From Phocaeicola_A sp045545095 (GTDB lineage: Bacteria > Bacteroidota > Bacteroidia > Bacteroidales > Bacteroidaceae): 55,989 bases of DNA. The translations under genes were made by a program, and so were the position numbers. The stretch is from assembly GCA_045545095.1 (NCBI GenBank), contig JAZQAG010000056.1, forward strand, positions 1 through 55,989. The letters are read 5' to 3'. A model generated the notes under the pieces. It was not told the DNA's origin. It did not search any database and saw nothing but the letters and a program-made list of their open reading frames with translations. This document shows, piece after piece, positions 8,354 through 16,661 of the stretch; position 1 is the first letter of the stretch; each line of letters begins with the position of its first letter.

Positions 8354-10498
8354 ATGAGAAAAGATTTTAAGAATATAGATATATATGAAGGCTTCAAGGC
8401 ACAAAATGGTGCCGAATGGCAAAAAGAAAACCAAATTGAAGCCAATTGGAAGACACCGGAGCAGATTGATGTGAAGCCGGTATATACGAAGGAAGACCTC
8501 GAAGGGATGGAGCACCTCGACTATGTGGCAGGTATTCCTCCTTACCTCCGTGGCCCTTATTCCATGATGTACACTTTCCGTCCGTGGACAATCCGTCAGT
8601 ATGCCGGATTCTCTACCGCCGAGGAGAGTAACGCATTCTATCGTCGTAACTTGGCCAGTGGTCAGAAGGGACTTTCCGTGGCCTTCGACCTTCCCACACA
8701 CCGTGGATACGACCCCGACCACGAACGCGTGGTAGGCGACGTAGGTAAGGCTGGTGTGTCCATCTGCTCATTGGAGAACATGAAGGTGCTGTTCGACGGT
8801 ATTCCTTTGAACAAGATGTCCGTGTCAATGACCATGAATGGTGCCGTACTTCCTGTCCTTGCCTTCTATATCAATGCAGGATTGGAGCAGGGTGCCAAGT
8901 TGGAAGAGATGGCAGGTACCATCCAGAATGACATCTTGAAGGAATTCATGGTGCGTAATACCTACATCTATCCGCCCGCATTCTCTATGAAGATTATCTC
9001 TGACATCTTCGAATATACTTCACAGAAGATGCCTAAGTTCAATAGCATCTCCATCTCTGGTTACCACATGCAGGAAGCCGGTGCTACGGCCGACATCGAA
9101 TTGGCTTACACCCTTGCTGATGGTCTTGAATACCTCCGTGCCGGTGTGGCCGCAGGTATCGACATCGATGCCTTTGCACCGCGTCTCTCATTCTTCTGGG
9201 CCATCGGTATGAACCACTTTATGGAGATTGCCAAGATGCGTGCCGCCCGTATGTTGTGGGCCAAGATTGTGAAGCAGTTCAATCCGAAAAATCCGAAGTC
9301 ATTGGCTCTTCGTACCCACTCACAGACTTCAGGTTGGAGTCTCACTGAGCAGGATCCGTTCAACAATGTAGGACGTACCTGTATCGAAGCGATGGCCGCA
9401 GCCCTTGGTCATACTCAGTCACTCCATACCAACGCATTGGACGAAGCCATTGCATTGCCCACCGACTTCTCGGCACGTATTGCCCGTAACACTCAGATTT
9501 ACATTCAGGAAGAGACCAACGTGTGCAAGAACGTTGACCCATGGGGCGGTTCTTACTACGTAGAGGCATTGACCAACGAGTTGGCTCACCGTGCATGGGA
9601 GCACATTCAGGAAATCGAAAGCCTCGGAGGTATGGCCAAGGCTATCGAAACAGGTATTCCCAAGATGCGTATCGAAGAGGCTGCAGCCCGCACTCAGGCA
9701 CGTATCGACGGTGGCACACAGACTATCGTGGGTACTAACAAGTACCGTCTGGAGAAGGAAGACCCCATCGATATCCTGGAAGTTGATAACACCGCCGTGC
9801 GTCTCGAGCAGATTGAGAACCTCAAGCGTCTGAAAGAAGGTCGCAACGAGGCCGAAGTGCAGAAGGCTCTCGAAGCCATCACCCGTTGTGTGGAGACCAA
9901 GGAAGGCAACCTGTTGGAGCTGGCCGTAGAGGCCGCTCGCGTGCGTGCTACATTGGGCGAAATCTCCGATGCTTGCGAAAAGGTTGTCGGACGTTACAAA
10001 GCAATAATTAGAACTATATCAGGCGTGTATTCATCAGAAAACAAGAAGGATGCAGATTTCGTACGTGCGTGCGAACTGACCGAAGAATTTGCGAAGAAAG
10101 AGGGACGTCGTCCGCGTATCATGATTGCCAAGATGGGTCAGGACGGACACGACCGTGGTGCAAAAGTTGTAGCTACAGGTTATGCCGATTGTGGCTTTGA
10201 TGTGGATATGGGACCGCTCTTCCAGACTCCTGCCGAGGCTGCTCGCGATGCCGTAGAGAACGACGTACATATCGTAGGTGTATCTTCACTTGCCGCCGGA
10301 CACAAGACTCTCGTGCCGCAGATTATCGATGAGTTGAAGAAACTTGGTCGTGAAGACATCATGGTGATTGCCGGTGGCGTTATCCCCGCTCAGGATTACG
10401 ACTTCCTCTATCAGGCAGGTGTAGCCGCCATCTTCGGCCCTGGTACATCCGTATCAAAAGCCGCATGCCAGATACTTGAAATGTTGCTTGAGGAGTAA
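8354..10498 (+). CDS. mutB: Methylmalonyl-CoA mutase large (catalytic) subunit
   Basis: A 714-residue adenosylcobalamin enzyme of the usual length. The substrate barrel is at about residues 30-560. The C-terminal B12 domain carries GQDGHDRGAK near residue 595, where the histidine is the lower cobalt ligand (DxHxxG). The later GVSSLAAGH and AGGVIPAQD loops also belong to this fold. It catalyses the radical rearrangement between succinyl-CoA and (R)-methylmalonyl-CoA in the cytoplasm and acts as a heterodimer with MutA just upstream. A strong terminator follows directly, so the operon is mutAB alone; epimerase and decarboxylase genes must lie elsewhere. Confidence 0.97.
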   Translation: MRKDFKNIDIYEGFKAQNGAEWQKENQIEANWKTPEQIDVKPVYTKEDLEGMEHLDYVAGIPPYLRGPYSMMYTFRPWTIRQYAGFSTAEESNAFYRRNLASGQKGLSVAFDLPTHRGYDPDHERVVGDVGKAGVSICSLENMKVLFDGIPLNKMSVSMTMNGAVLPVLAFYINAGLEQGAKLEEMAGTIQNDILKEFMVRNTYIYPPAFSMKIISDIFEYTSQKMPKFNSISISGYHMQEAGATADIELAYTLADGLEYLRAGVAAGIDIDAFAPRLSFFWAIGMNHFMEIAKMRAARMLWAKIVKQFNPKNPKSLALRTHSQTSGWSLTEQDPFNNVGRTCIEAMAAALGHTQSLHTNALDEAIALPTDFSARIARNTQIYIQEETNVCKNVDPWGGSYYVEALTNELAHRAWEHIQEIESLGGMAKAIETGIPKMRIEEAAARTQARIDGGTQTIVGTNKYRLEKEDPIDILEVDNTAVRLEQIENLKRLKEGRNEAEVQKALEAITRCVETKEGNLLELAVEAARVRATLGEISDACEKVVGRYKAIIRTISGVYSSENKKDADFVRACELTEEFAKKEGRRPRIMIAKMGQDGHDRGAKVVATGYADCGFDVDMGPLFQTPAEAARDAVENDVHIVGVSSLAAGHKTLVPQIIDELKKLGREDIMVIAGGVIPAQDYDFLYQAGVAAIFGPGTSVSKAACQILEMLLEE

Positions 10499-10515
10499 TA
10501 GCAACTGATTGATAT

Positions 10516-10569
10516 AGATGGGATACCTCTGAACTTTTGTTCGGAATGTATCCCATCTTTTTTTCTTTT
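10516..10569 (+). terminator. Intrinsic terminator after mutB
   Basis: GATGGGATAC (10517-10526) pairs perfectly with GTATCCCATC (10548-10557), followed by a run of seven T. Confidence 0.9.
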
Positions 10570-10656
10570 ATGTTAAACCTTTTCTCATCTTTGACGTCTT
10601 AAACATAGTTGCAACAAATAGAAATGGTATATATAAACAATTTAAATTTAAGAATT

Positions 10657-11181
10657 ATGAAGAAGATAGGTTTGATATTATTTGCTTTCTTGGCAATGAC
10701 TTTCAGTGCTGTAGCTCAGGATAATGGGGAAAGAAGAGCACGTCGTGAGGGGCCACGCATGAATAAGGAACAGATGGTGGAGAATATGACCAAGCGTCAG
10801 GTTGAACGTCTGAAACTGACAAAAGAACAAACAGACCAGATGAAGGTCCTCAACGAAGCATTGGTGACAGAAATGATGGCTAATAATCCTGGTCGTCAGG
10901 TGCGTACAGAATCTGCTGCTACTCGTCGTCAGATGACTTCAGAACAACGTGAAGCTGCCCGCAAAGAGCGCGAAAAACGTACAACAGAAATGCAGAGCAA
11001 TTATGCAAAGAAGGTAAAAGCGGTGCTTACTCCTGAGCAGTTTGCCGAATTTGAGAAGATGCAGAAAGAACGTCCGCAGGGTCGTAACCAAAATGGACGT
11101 CGTGGAGGCCAAGGTGGTCCTCGTGGCGGTCAGGGTGGTGGCCCTCGTGGTGGTCAAGGTGGCTTTGGTGGCGGTAGATAA
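10657..11181 (+). CDS. DUF4890 / Spy-like periplasmic protein with Gly-Arg-Gln-rich tail
   Basis: A 174-residue secreted protein. The start at 10657 gives a clean signal peptide (MKKIGLILFAFLAMTFSAVAQ); an upstream in-frame extension would spoil it. The mature part is basic and helical with two LTxEQ motifs (LTKEQTDQMK and LTPEQFAEF), the arrangement of Spy/CpxP-like and DUF4890 proteins, which are envelope-stress chaperone-like factors. The last 35 residues are a low-complexity tail of GGQGGPR-type repeats. DUF4890 proteins of Bacteroidales commonly have this plan. The gene stands alone after the mutB terminator and is followed by its own terminator. The family is likely; the function is not proven. 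Confidence 0.75.
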   Translation: MKKIGLILFAFLAMTFSAVAQDNGERRARREGPRMNKEQMVENMTKRQVERLKLTKEQTDQMKVLNEALVTEMMANNPGRQVRTESAATRRQMTSEQREAARKEREKRTTEMQSNYAKKVKAVLTPEQFAEFEKMQKERPQGRNQNGRRGGQGGPRGGQGGGPRGGQGGFGGGR

Positions 11182-11276
11182 TAAATCTTTGTCCGTTGTC
11201 ATGAGGATGTGCCTAAATTATGTTGACACATTATCGCATAAATTGGTTATGTGACTAATTTTTTTCAATAAACTTG

Positions 11277-11310
11277 AAGGGACTTGTCTATAGTTGATAA
11301 GTCCCTTTTT
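11277..11310 (+). terminator. Intrinsic terminator
   Basis: AAGGGACTTGTC pairs with GATAAGTCCCTT around a short loop and is followed by T5. It ends the transcript of the DUF4890 gene about 100 bases after its stop codon. Confidence 0.85.
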
Positions 11311-11341
11311 AATGTGATATAATTAATTAGGGAGAAAAACA

Positions 11342-11373
11342 TTTGTCTGTGTCATAGCTTTTTTGTTCCTTTG
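11342..11373 (+). promoter_or_regulatory. Promoter of the 11.4-kb lipoprotein gene
   Basis: TTTG (11342-11345), a 20-base spacer and TTCCTTTG (11366-11373) fit the Bacteroidetes consensus with one mismatch. Its position excludes the upstream TTG at 11371 as a start codon. Confidence 0.6.
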
Positions 11374-11406
11374 TGCACTTGTAAAATTAAAAATATAAGA
11401 ATTGAC

Positions 11407-11961
11407 GTGAAGAAATTAGGTTACATATTTGTCCAACTTCTGGCCATTACGTTAGTGGCATGTGGAGGAGGGACAGACAAGGGGAAGGAACCCGTGAATG
11501 AACAGACGTACAAAGTCAGCGAAGAGAGCAAGGCCGGAGAATACAGCATGCAGATTTCTACGGCTCAGGGGAATGAGGTGATTGATGGAGCAGAATTTCA
11601 CTATGAAATTAAGCGGACTCCCTCCAAAGACCTTTCTTTGGTGAAGGATGAACAAGGAAACAAGTTCGTGGATAATGTCATTTCGTTGAAAATATGGAAG
11701 AACGGTAAACAAATTTTGGATAAGCGTTTTACCAAAAAGGATTTCTCTGGATTGGTAGGAGCAGAGTTTTTGTCCAATTCTATTCTGGAAGGTTTGGTTT
11801 TTGACCAAGTGGTAAAGGGGCATTTGCGTTTCGCGGCTAGTGTTTGTTATCCGCAAACAGATCTTTATGTGCCGTTCTGTGTCACAGTTTCAAAAGATGG
11901 TTCTCTCCGTTTGGAAAAAGGGAGTGTCCTCGATGAGGAAATCCCTGGCGGAGCTGAGTGA
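11407..11961 (+). CDS. Uncharacterised lipoprotein
   Basis: A 184-residue protein that I do not recognise. The frame is open from 11371, but the promoter overlaps that point. The GTG at 11407 yields a textbook lipoprotein signal: two lysines, a hydrophobic core and the lipobox LVAC followed by three glycines. The mature protein looks like a small beta-rich domain with a long linker of charged residues after the lipobox (GTDKGKEPVNEQ). It sits between two other exported proteins and may share a transcript with the PepSY-like gene 81 bases downstream, since no terminator lies between them. The function is unknown; outer-membrane or periplasmic anchoring is inferred from the lipobox. Confidence 0.7.
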   Translation: MKKLGYIFVQLLAITLVACGGGTDKGKEPVNEQTYKVSEESKAGEYSMQISTAQGNEVIDGAEFHYEIKRTPSKDLSLVKDEQGNKFVDNVISLKIWKNGKQILDKRFTKKDFSGLVGAEFLSNSILEGLVFDQVVKGHLRFAASVCYPQTDLYVPFCVTVSKDGSLRLEKGSVLDEEIPGGAE

Positions 11962-12042
11962 ATATTGCTTAGGGTATGAATTGAACTTTTTGATTCTTGT
12001 TTCTGTTTTAGAGTACGTGAATTGTTAAACTCTAAAATAGAA

Positions 12043-12489
12043 ATGAAGATGAAAAAACTTTTAGCTATGTTATGTTGCATGCTACTGATGGTATCTGTAG
12101 CTTGTGCAAGGGATAAGGTGACACGGGATGTAAATCAGTTGCCTACAGAAGCACGCGCATTGATTAAGGACCATTTCCCTGACGCTTCGATTTCATACTT
12201 GAAGATTGATAAGAATATGTTCCGGATTGAGGGATATGATGTACGTTTGTCAGATGGGACAGAATTGGAATTCAACACCAAGGGGCAATGGACAGACATT
12301 GAACGTAAGAATGGAGCCATTCCTTCCACGATTATTCCTGATGTTATCAAAACTTATATGAAACATAATTATAGCGGGCAACGTGTCAAAGAGATAAAGC
12401 ACAACCGCCGTGGGTATGAACTGAAACTTGCCAATGGGCTTGAGGTGGATTTTGACAATATGGGTAATTTCTTGAAATTGGATGACTGA
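12043..12489 (+). CDS. PepSY-like (BLIP-like, DUF2874) periplasmic protein
   Basis: A 148-residue exported protein starting with an n-region MKMKK and a hydrophobic core ending in VACA. The mature part contains two similar modules of about 60 residues. Each has a helix (LPTEARALIKDHFPD; IIPDVIKTYMKHNY) followed by strands ending in GTELEFNTKGQW or GLEVDFDNMGNF. This repeat is typical of the putative beta-lactamase-inhibitor-like, PepSY-like family of Bacteroidetes, found in periplasmic proteins of unknown role. Two adjacent ATG codons (12043, 12049) are both possible starts. A strong terminator follows 15 bases after the stop. Confidence 0.75.
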   Translation: MKMKKLLAMLCCMLLMVSVACARDKVTRDVNQLPTEARALIKDHFPDASISYLKIDKNMFRIEGYDVRLSDGTELEFNTKGQWTDIERKNGAIPSTIIPDVIKTYMKHNYSGQRVKEIKHNRRGYELKLANGLEVDFDNMGNFLKLDD

Positions 12490-12504
12490 TAGTTGCAGAT
12501 ATAG

Positions 12505-12540
12505 TAAAAGCGAGTGGACCCACTCGCTTTTATTTTTTTA
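12505..12540 (+). terminator. Intrinsic terminator between convergent genes
   Basis: AAAAGCGAGTGG pairs with CCACTCGCTTTT around a two-base loop region, then A and T7. It serves the PepSY-like gene and, read from the other strand, possibly mutS2. Confidence 0.9.
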
Positions 12541-12545
12541 TTATA

Positions 12546-15059
12546 TTATTCTAAATCTACTACAGTAATCCCTGCGCCTCCGAATTGTACATGCTCATCG
12601 TGGAAACGGCTGATTCCGGGTACTCCCGAAAGGTAATCTCTGATGAGCGTTCTCAGTATGCCGTTTCCAGTACCGTGAAGTATGCGCACTCGGCTTATAC
12701 CTAATAAGATGGCATCATCAATGAAGTAAGTGACAGCTTGCAGAGCTTCGTCACCCCGCATGCCCCGTACATCAATATCCTGTTTGAAATTCAGTTTCTT
12801 CTCATAAACCTCGTCCTGAGTCTGTTTGCTTACGAAAGTGACAGCTTTTGGGGAACTCTCTTTAGGAGCATTAGCTACTTCTAATCGGTCTATTTTTACA
12901 GTGGATTTCAGCATTCCGAATATGACCGTTGCATTCTTGCCGTTTATTTCAACGACCTGCCCTGTAGAGGATTGCCCCTTCAAACGCACATAGCAGCCTG
13001 CTGTGACCGTCGGTTTGACTGGTACAACCGTCGGTTTGGCCTGGATTTCTGCAGTTGCTTTAGACTTTTTCTCTTTCCGCCTGTTCTGTTTTTCCCGCAG
13101 GCGTTCCATTTTACGGCTGATGGCCGCTTCTCGCTCAGCCTTCTCCATCTCAACCAGATTGTCCCTGAATTCAGCTAATTCCTGGCGGATTTGTCGGGTA
13201 CGTTCTTTGTCAGCTTGATTCTCCTTAATTGTGCGGATGGTGTTTTCAATCTTGGCATTTGATTCTTGCAGGAGTTGCTCCGCCTGTTCTTTGGCTGTTC
13301 GCAAGATGCTCTTTCGGTTCTTGTTCAGCTCCTCCAACTCAGATTCATAACGTTGGATAGTTTCTTCCATCTTTTTCTCCTGTTGGCGGATATTCTGGCG
13401 TTTGGTTTCCCAATACCGTTTGTCCCGTACGATGTCCTGCAGATACTTGTCACTCTGGATATATTCGCTACCTACGATTTCTGAGGCATCCGCGATGACA
13501 TCTTCCGGAAGCCCGATTTTACGGGCAATCTCTACGGCAAACGAACTTCCCGGATTGCCTATCTGTAGTTGGAACAAGGCTTGCATCTGGTGCCTGTCGT
13601 AGAGCATGGCTCCGTTCACAATGCCTTCGTTATCCTCCGCAAAATGTTTCAGGTTCTGGTAGTGTGTTGTGATGACTCCGAAAGCCTTTTTCTGGTTGAA
13701 ACGTTTCAGAATGGCTTCAGCCATGGCACCACCGATTTGAGGTTCAGTGCCACTGCCGAACTCGTCTATCAGTAGCAGGCTGTGCTCATCGCAATAGCGG
13801 AGCATATTTTTCATGTTGAGCAGGTGCGATGAATAGGTACTGAGGTCATTCTCGATGCTCTGTTCGTCGCCGATGTCAATGAATATATGGCTGAAAATTC
13901 CAGCCCTGCTTCGCTCGTGTACAGGGATAAGCAGTCCGCACTGAAGCATGTATTGGAGTAGCCCGACAGTCTTCAGACATACAGATTTCCCTCCGGCATT
14001 GGGGCCGCTGATGAGTAGGATCCTCTTCCTTTCGTCCAATTCGATGTCCAGTGGGACAACCTTTTTTCCATGTCTTTCCAGTGAAAGTTGCAGCAGGGGG
14101 TGGATGGCTGTAGTCCAGTCTATCAGTTCCTTTCGTCTCAAGGTGGGTTTGATAGCCTTTGTCTGTATGGCAAAGTATGCTTTGGCCCGGATGAAATCTA
14201 TTTCTGCAAGAAATTCATAAGATTGCAGAATGTCGGGAATCATTGGGCGTAGTGTGTTGGAAAACTCTGTCAGTATCCGTATGACTTCCCTTCGCTCTTC
14301 ACCCTCTAATTCACGTATGCGGTTATTGGCCTCTACTACCTCTGCAGGCTCGATAAATACAGTCTTTCCTGTGGCCGATTCATCGTGTACAATACCTTTT
14401 ATTTTCCGTTTCAGTCCGGGAGCAACAGGTATCACCAGACGGCCGTCGCGCAGTGTCGGAGCCACATCTTTTTCCACCACACCCTCCGATTGGGCGTTTC
14501 TCAGGATACTGTTCAGGCTTCTTGATATACTGTTGGTCGTTTGGGCCAGTTCCCGTCGGATGCGTAAGAGCTCGCTTGATGCATTATCTTTAATCTTTCC
14601 GAACTTGTCCAGAATGGAGTCTATCTTACCCATCAGTTGGGGATATACCATCACATCACCTGCCAACTTTTTCAGGGTAGGGTAGGGAGAGGCGCCTTCG
14701 GCATCCGTTTCCCCCTCGTCGGTTGTCCGTTGCAGAAATCGTACAATTCCGTTGATTGTCTCTATGGAACGGCGCAGGTCGAACACCTCCTGTTCGTTCA
14801 TGTACATACCTTCCACTCGTATGCGTGCCAATGATGGGCGCAGGTCGTAGAAGTATTGGTCAGGGAAGTCGTCCTCCTCTTGGATGATACGCACGAGTTC
14901 GCAACATCTGTCCAATTGTTCATGAATAGCTTCGGGGGAGTTGGTGAAGCTCATGGCCTCTACCCGTTCAATGCCCAATGTGCTCAGGCATTTCTCTTTC
15001 AGAAGTTGTCTTATTTGGTCGAATCCGATTTTCTGTTCGAAGTTCTGTGGATATATCAT
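12546..15059 (-). CDS. mutS2: MutS2 family ATPase/endonuclease
   Basis: An 837-residue protein of the usual MutS2 layout: core and clamp helices (1-320), an ABC-type ATPase domain with Walker A GPNAGGKS near residue 352 and LLIDEFGSGTEP as Walker B, and a long charged coiled coil (about 520-650). A KOW-like segment follows, then a C-terminal Smr domain from about 765 (DVRGMRGDEAL and HGTGNGILR). MutS2 lacks the mismatch-recognition domain of MutS. In other bacteria it suppresses recombination or splits collided ribosomes. The HGTGxG motif of the Smr nuclease is intact. A -7 element lies 30 bases upstream. Confidence 0.95.
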   Translation of the reverse strand: MIYPQNFEQKIGFDQIRQLLKEKCLSTLGIERVEAMSFTNSPEAIHEQLDRCCELVRIIQEEDDFPDQYFYDLRPSLARIRVEGMYMNEQEVFDLRRSIETINGIVRFLQRTTDEGETDAEGASPYPTLKKLAGDVMVYPQLMGKIDSILDKFGKIKDNASSELLRIRRELAQTTNSISRSLNSILRNAQSEGVVEKDVAPTLRDGRLVIPVAPGLKRKIKGIVHDESATGKTVFIEPAEVVEANNRIRELEGEERREVIRILTEFSNTLRPMIPDILQSYEFLAEIDFIRAKAYFAIQTKAIKPTLRRKELIDWTTAIHPLLQLSLERHGKKVVPLDIELDERKRILLISGPNAGGKSVCLKTVGLLQYMLQCGLLIPVHERSRAGIFSHIFIDIGDEQSIENDLSTYSSHLLNMKNMLRYCDEHSLLLIDEFGSGTEPQIGGAMAEAILKRFNQKKAFGVITTHYQNLKHFAEDNEGIVNGAMLYDRHQMQALFQLQIGNPGSSFAVEIARKIGLPEDVIADASEIVGSEYIQSDKYLQDIVRDKRYWETKRQNIRQQEKKMEETIQRYESELEELNKNRKSILRTAKEQAEQLLQESNAKIENTIRTIKENQADKERTRQIRQELAEFRDNLVEMEKAEREAAISRKMERLREKQNRRKEKKSKATAEIQAKPTVVPVKPTVTAGCYVRLKGQSSTGQVVEINGKNATVIFGMLKSTVKIDRLEVANAPKESSPKAVTFVSKQTQDEVYEKKLNFKQDIDVRGMRGDEALQAVTYFIDDAILLGISRVRILHGTGNGILRTLIRDYLSGVPGISRFHDEHVQFGGAGITVVDLE

Positions 15060-15087
15060 TCCTGTAAACGTATTGTTCTTAGCAGTG

Positions 15088-15095
15088 CAAAGATA
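15088..15095 (-). promoter_or_regulatory. Probable -7 element of mutS2
   Basis: On the minus strand TATCTTTG lies about 29 bases before the mutS2 ATG and matches TAnnTTTG; the -33 region is poor. Confidence 0.5.
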
Positions 15096-15127
15096 TATAT
15101 AAATCTATAGTTTGGAGTGTGTAGATA

Positions 15128-15166
15128 ACAAAAAAACGAAGAAAGTCACCTTCCTTCGTTTTTCTT
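15128..15166 (-). terminator. Intrinsic terminator of tRNA-Leu
   Basis: On the minus strand AAAAACGAAG, an interrupted stem, CTTCGTTTTT and further T directly follow the 3' end of the tRNA. Confidence 0.8.
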
Positions 15167-15168
15167 TG

Positions 15169-15252
15169 TACCCAGACCCGGGGTCGAACCGGGATGGAAG
15201 TGAATCCACTGGTGTTTGAGACCAGCGCGTCTACCGATTCCGCCATCTGGGC
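15169..15252 (-). tRNA. tRNA-Leu (anticodon CAA)
   Basis: The acceptor GCCCAGA pairs with TCTGGGT, discriminator A. The anticodon stem CTGGT/ACCAG encloses CTCAAAC, giving anticodon CAA. An extra variable arm and a TTCGA T-loop are present. The length of 84 nt is right for a type II tRNA. CCA is not encoded. Confidence 0.96.
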
Positions 15253-15273
15253 ATCATTTCCTGATTGCGGGTG

Positions 15274-15304
15274 CAAAGATACTGCTTTTTTTCTTCTCTG
15301 CAAA
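15274..15304 (-). promoter_or_regulatory. Promoter of tRNA-Leu
   Basis: TTTG (15301-15304), 19 bases, then TATCTTTG (15274-15281) on the minus strand match the Bacteroidetes consensus exactly, about 22 bases before the tRNA 5' end. Confidence 0.8.
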
Positions 15305-15518
15305 CTTTTGACGAAGAAATTCGCAAGTTTTCATGAAAAAAACTTTTCCGTCAGTATATAATATAATGTACGCGCGTAGAATATATCACCGCGTCACATT
15401 GTGATTTGGGGTTATGCATAACGACTTTGTTCTGTAGCTCATTATGTGTACGCAAGATGGTTTTTACAATTTGGGATTATTTTATTTTAAAATTTATTAT
15501 AATTATAAGATAAATTTG

Positions 15519-15526
15519 TACTTTTG
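15519..15526 (+). promoter_or_regulatory. Probable -7 element of the acidic lipoprotein gene
   Basis: TACTTTTG matches TAnnTTTG 65 bases before the ATG at 15591. The roughly 290-base spacer before the gene is AT-rich with no other feature apart from the tRNA promoter. Confidence 0.5.
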
Positions 15527-15590
15527 CATGATTCATTTTTTTTCGATAATAAGGAATACAAAAGAATATTAACTTCAAAAATATAAACGT

Positions 15591-16580
15591 ATGATTTTCA
15601 AAAACATGTTTCAGGCTAAGACAGCGTTGATGGCTGTAGCCATGGTTTTATTTGCTGGCAGTTTTGCCGCTTGTAGTGATGACGATGATAGCGAAGGTGG
15701 TGGTAACACATTGACAACCCCGAAGTATGAAAGTGTAAGTGCAAAATATGTTGCATCTTCAGAAAATGCAGCATATGAGTCTGTAGAGTTGACCGCTTCA
15801 GGAAATTATATCATTACGTTGAATGGTTACAGCGACTATAATAGTGAAATTCAGGCAAATGCAGGGAGACAGTCGCGTGTGACTATGCTTAAGAATAAGC
15901 TGATTGCTGCTACACGTGCATATTATGGTAACATTATTTATGGCAAATATACCATTGAGGGTGATGGAGTATATAAGTTGGAAGGATTTGGTACTGTGAC
16001 CGTTGATAAGGATGGCGATGATGCAGCTTCGTTGACTATCCAGGAAAATGGTGAAGAACCTTATGTGCTTACTGCTGATATTGAATACCAATGTCCCAAT
16101 AGCGACATTACAAATTCATTGTGTCGTACATGGAATGTTGAAACCATCGGCGTGAAGATTGTCTATAATGGAACAACTTATTTCAACAAGACTGTTGATG
16201 TAGAAAACTTCTCAGACCTTGTTGCGGCTTTAGAGAAATTGGAAGGTGAGGATGAAGAGGAGGATTATGAAGACGATGGGTATTATGAAGAAGAGGAAGT
16301 AGCAATGCCCAAAGAATTGGTATTCACTAAATCAGGAACCTATATGGTTCGTTACACGGATGAAACTTTAGGAGTCTCTACATGGGCGTGGGAAAACGAA
16401 AAGAAAGGCATTTTGCGCTATTCTTGGGACTATGATGATATGTATGATGAATATGTAGCTGGTACAGCTACTATTTCATTCAAGAATGGATGGCTTTATC
16501 TTGCAGAAACTGTAACTGAATCAGAAGATGGAGAGACTCTCAGTGAGACTGTCACTTACGGACTTTCTGAAATGAAATAA
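15591..16580 (+). CDS. Uncharacterised acidic lipoprotein
   Basis: A 329-residue protein that I cannot assign to a family. The N-terminus has a lipoprotein signal with lipobox FAAC after residue 25, followed directly by an acidic linker SDDDDSEGGG. That pattern (acidic residues next to the lipidated cysteine) resembles the lipoprotein export signal of Bacteroidetes, so surface exposure is possible. The body is beta-rich. Around residues 216-240 there is a run of Asp/Glu broken by tyrosines (EDEEEDYEDDGYYEEEE). It is followed by a barrel-like protein with similar acidic stretches, and a long hairpin lies between the two genes. The pair probably acts together at the outer membrane; calcium binding is only a guess. 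Confidence 0.65.
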   Translation: MIFKNMFQAKTALMAVAMVLFAGSFAACSDDDDSEGGGNTLTTPKYESVSAKYVASSENAAYESVELTASGNYIITLNGYSDYNSEIQANAGRQSRVTMLKNKLIAATRAYYGNIIYGKYTIEGDGVYKLEGFGTVTVDKDGDDAASLTIQENGEEPYVLTADIEYQCPNSDITNSLCRTWNVETIGVKIVYNGTTYFNKTVDVENFSDLVAALEKLEGEDEEEDYEDDGYYEEEEVAMPKELVFTKSGTYMVRYTDETLGVSTWAWENEKKGILRYSWDYDDMYDEYVAGTATISFKNGWLYLAETVTESEDGETLSETVTYGLSEMK

Positions 16581-16598
16581 ACAGAATGAATATTTTAA

Positions 16599-16645
16599 AC
16601 AAGGACTATACAGGGTAAAATCTTACCACGTTGTATAGTCCTTGT
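16599..16645 (+). promoter_or_regulatory. Long intercistronic hairpin
   Basis: ACAAGGACTATACA (16599-16612) pairs perfectly with TGTATAGTCCTTGT (16632-16645), with an inner GGTAA/TTACC stem. No T-run follows, and the structure ends 16 bases before the next start codon. It looks like a processing, stabilising or translation-control element rather than a plain terminator. Confidence 0.65.
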
Positions 16646-16661
16646 GATTATATCCAACTAT

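Noticed and set aside
10609..10656. Longer N-terminus of the DUF4890-like protein
   Set aside because: The 16-residue extension is polar and would bury the signal peptide that begins at the next Met.
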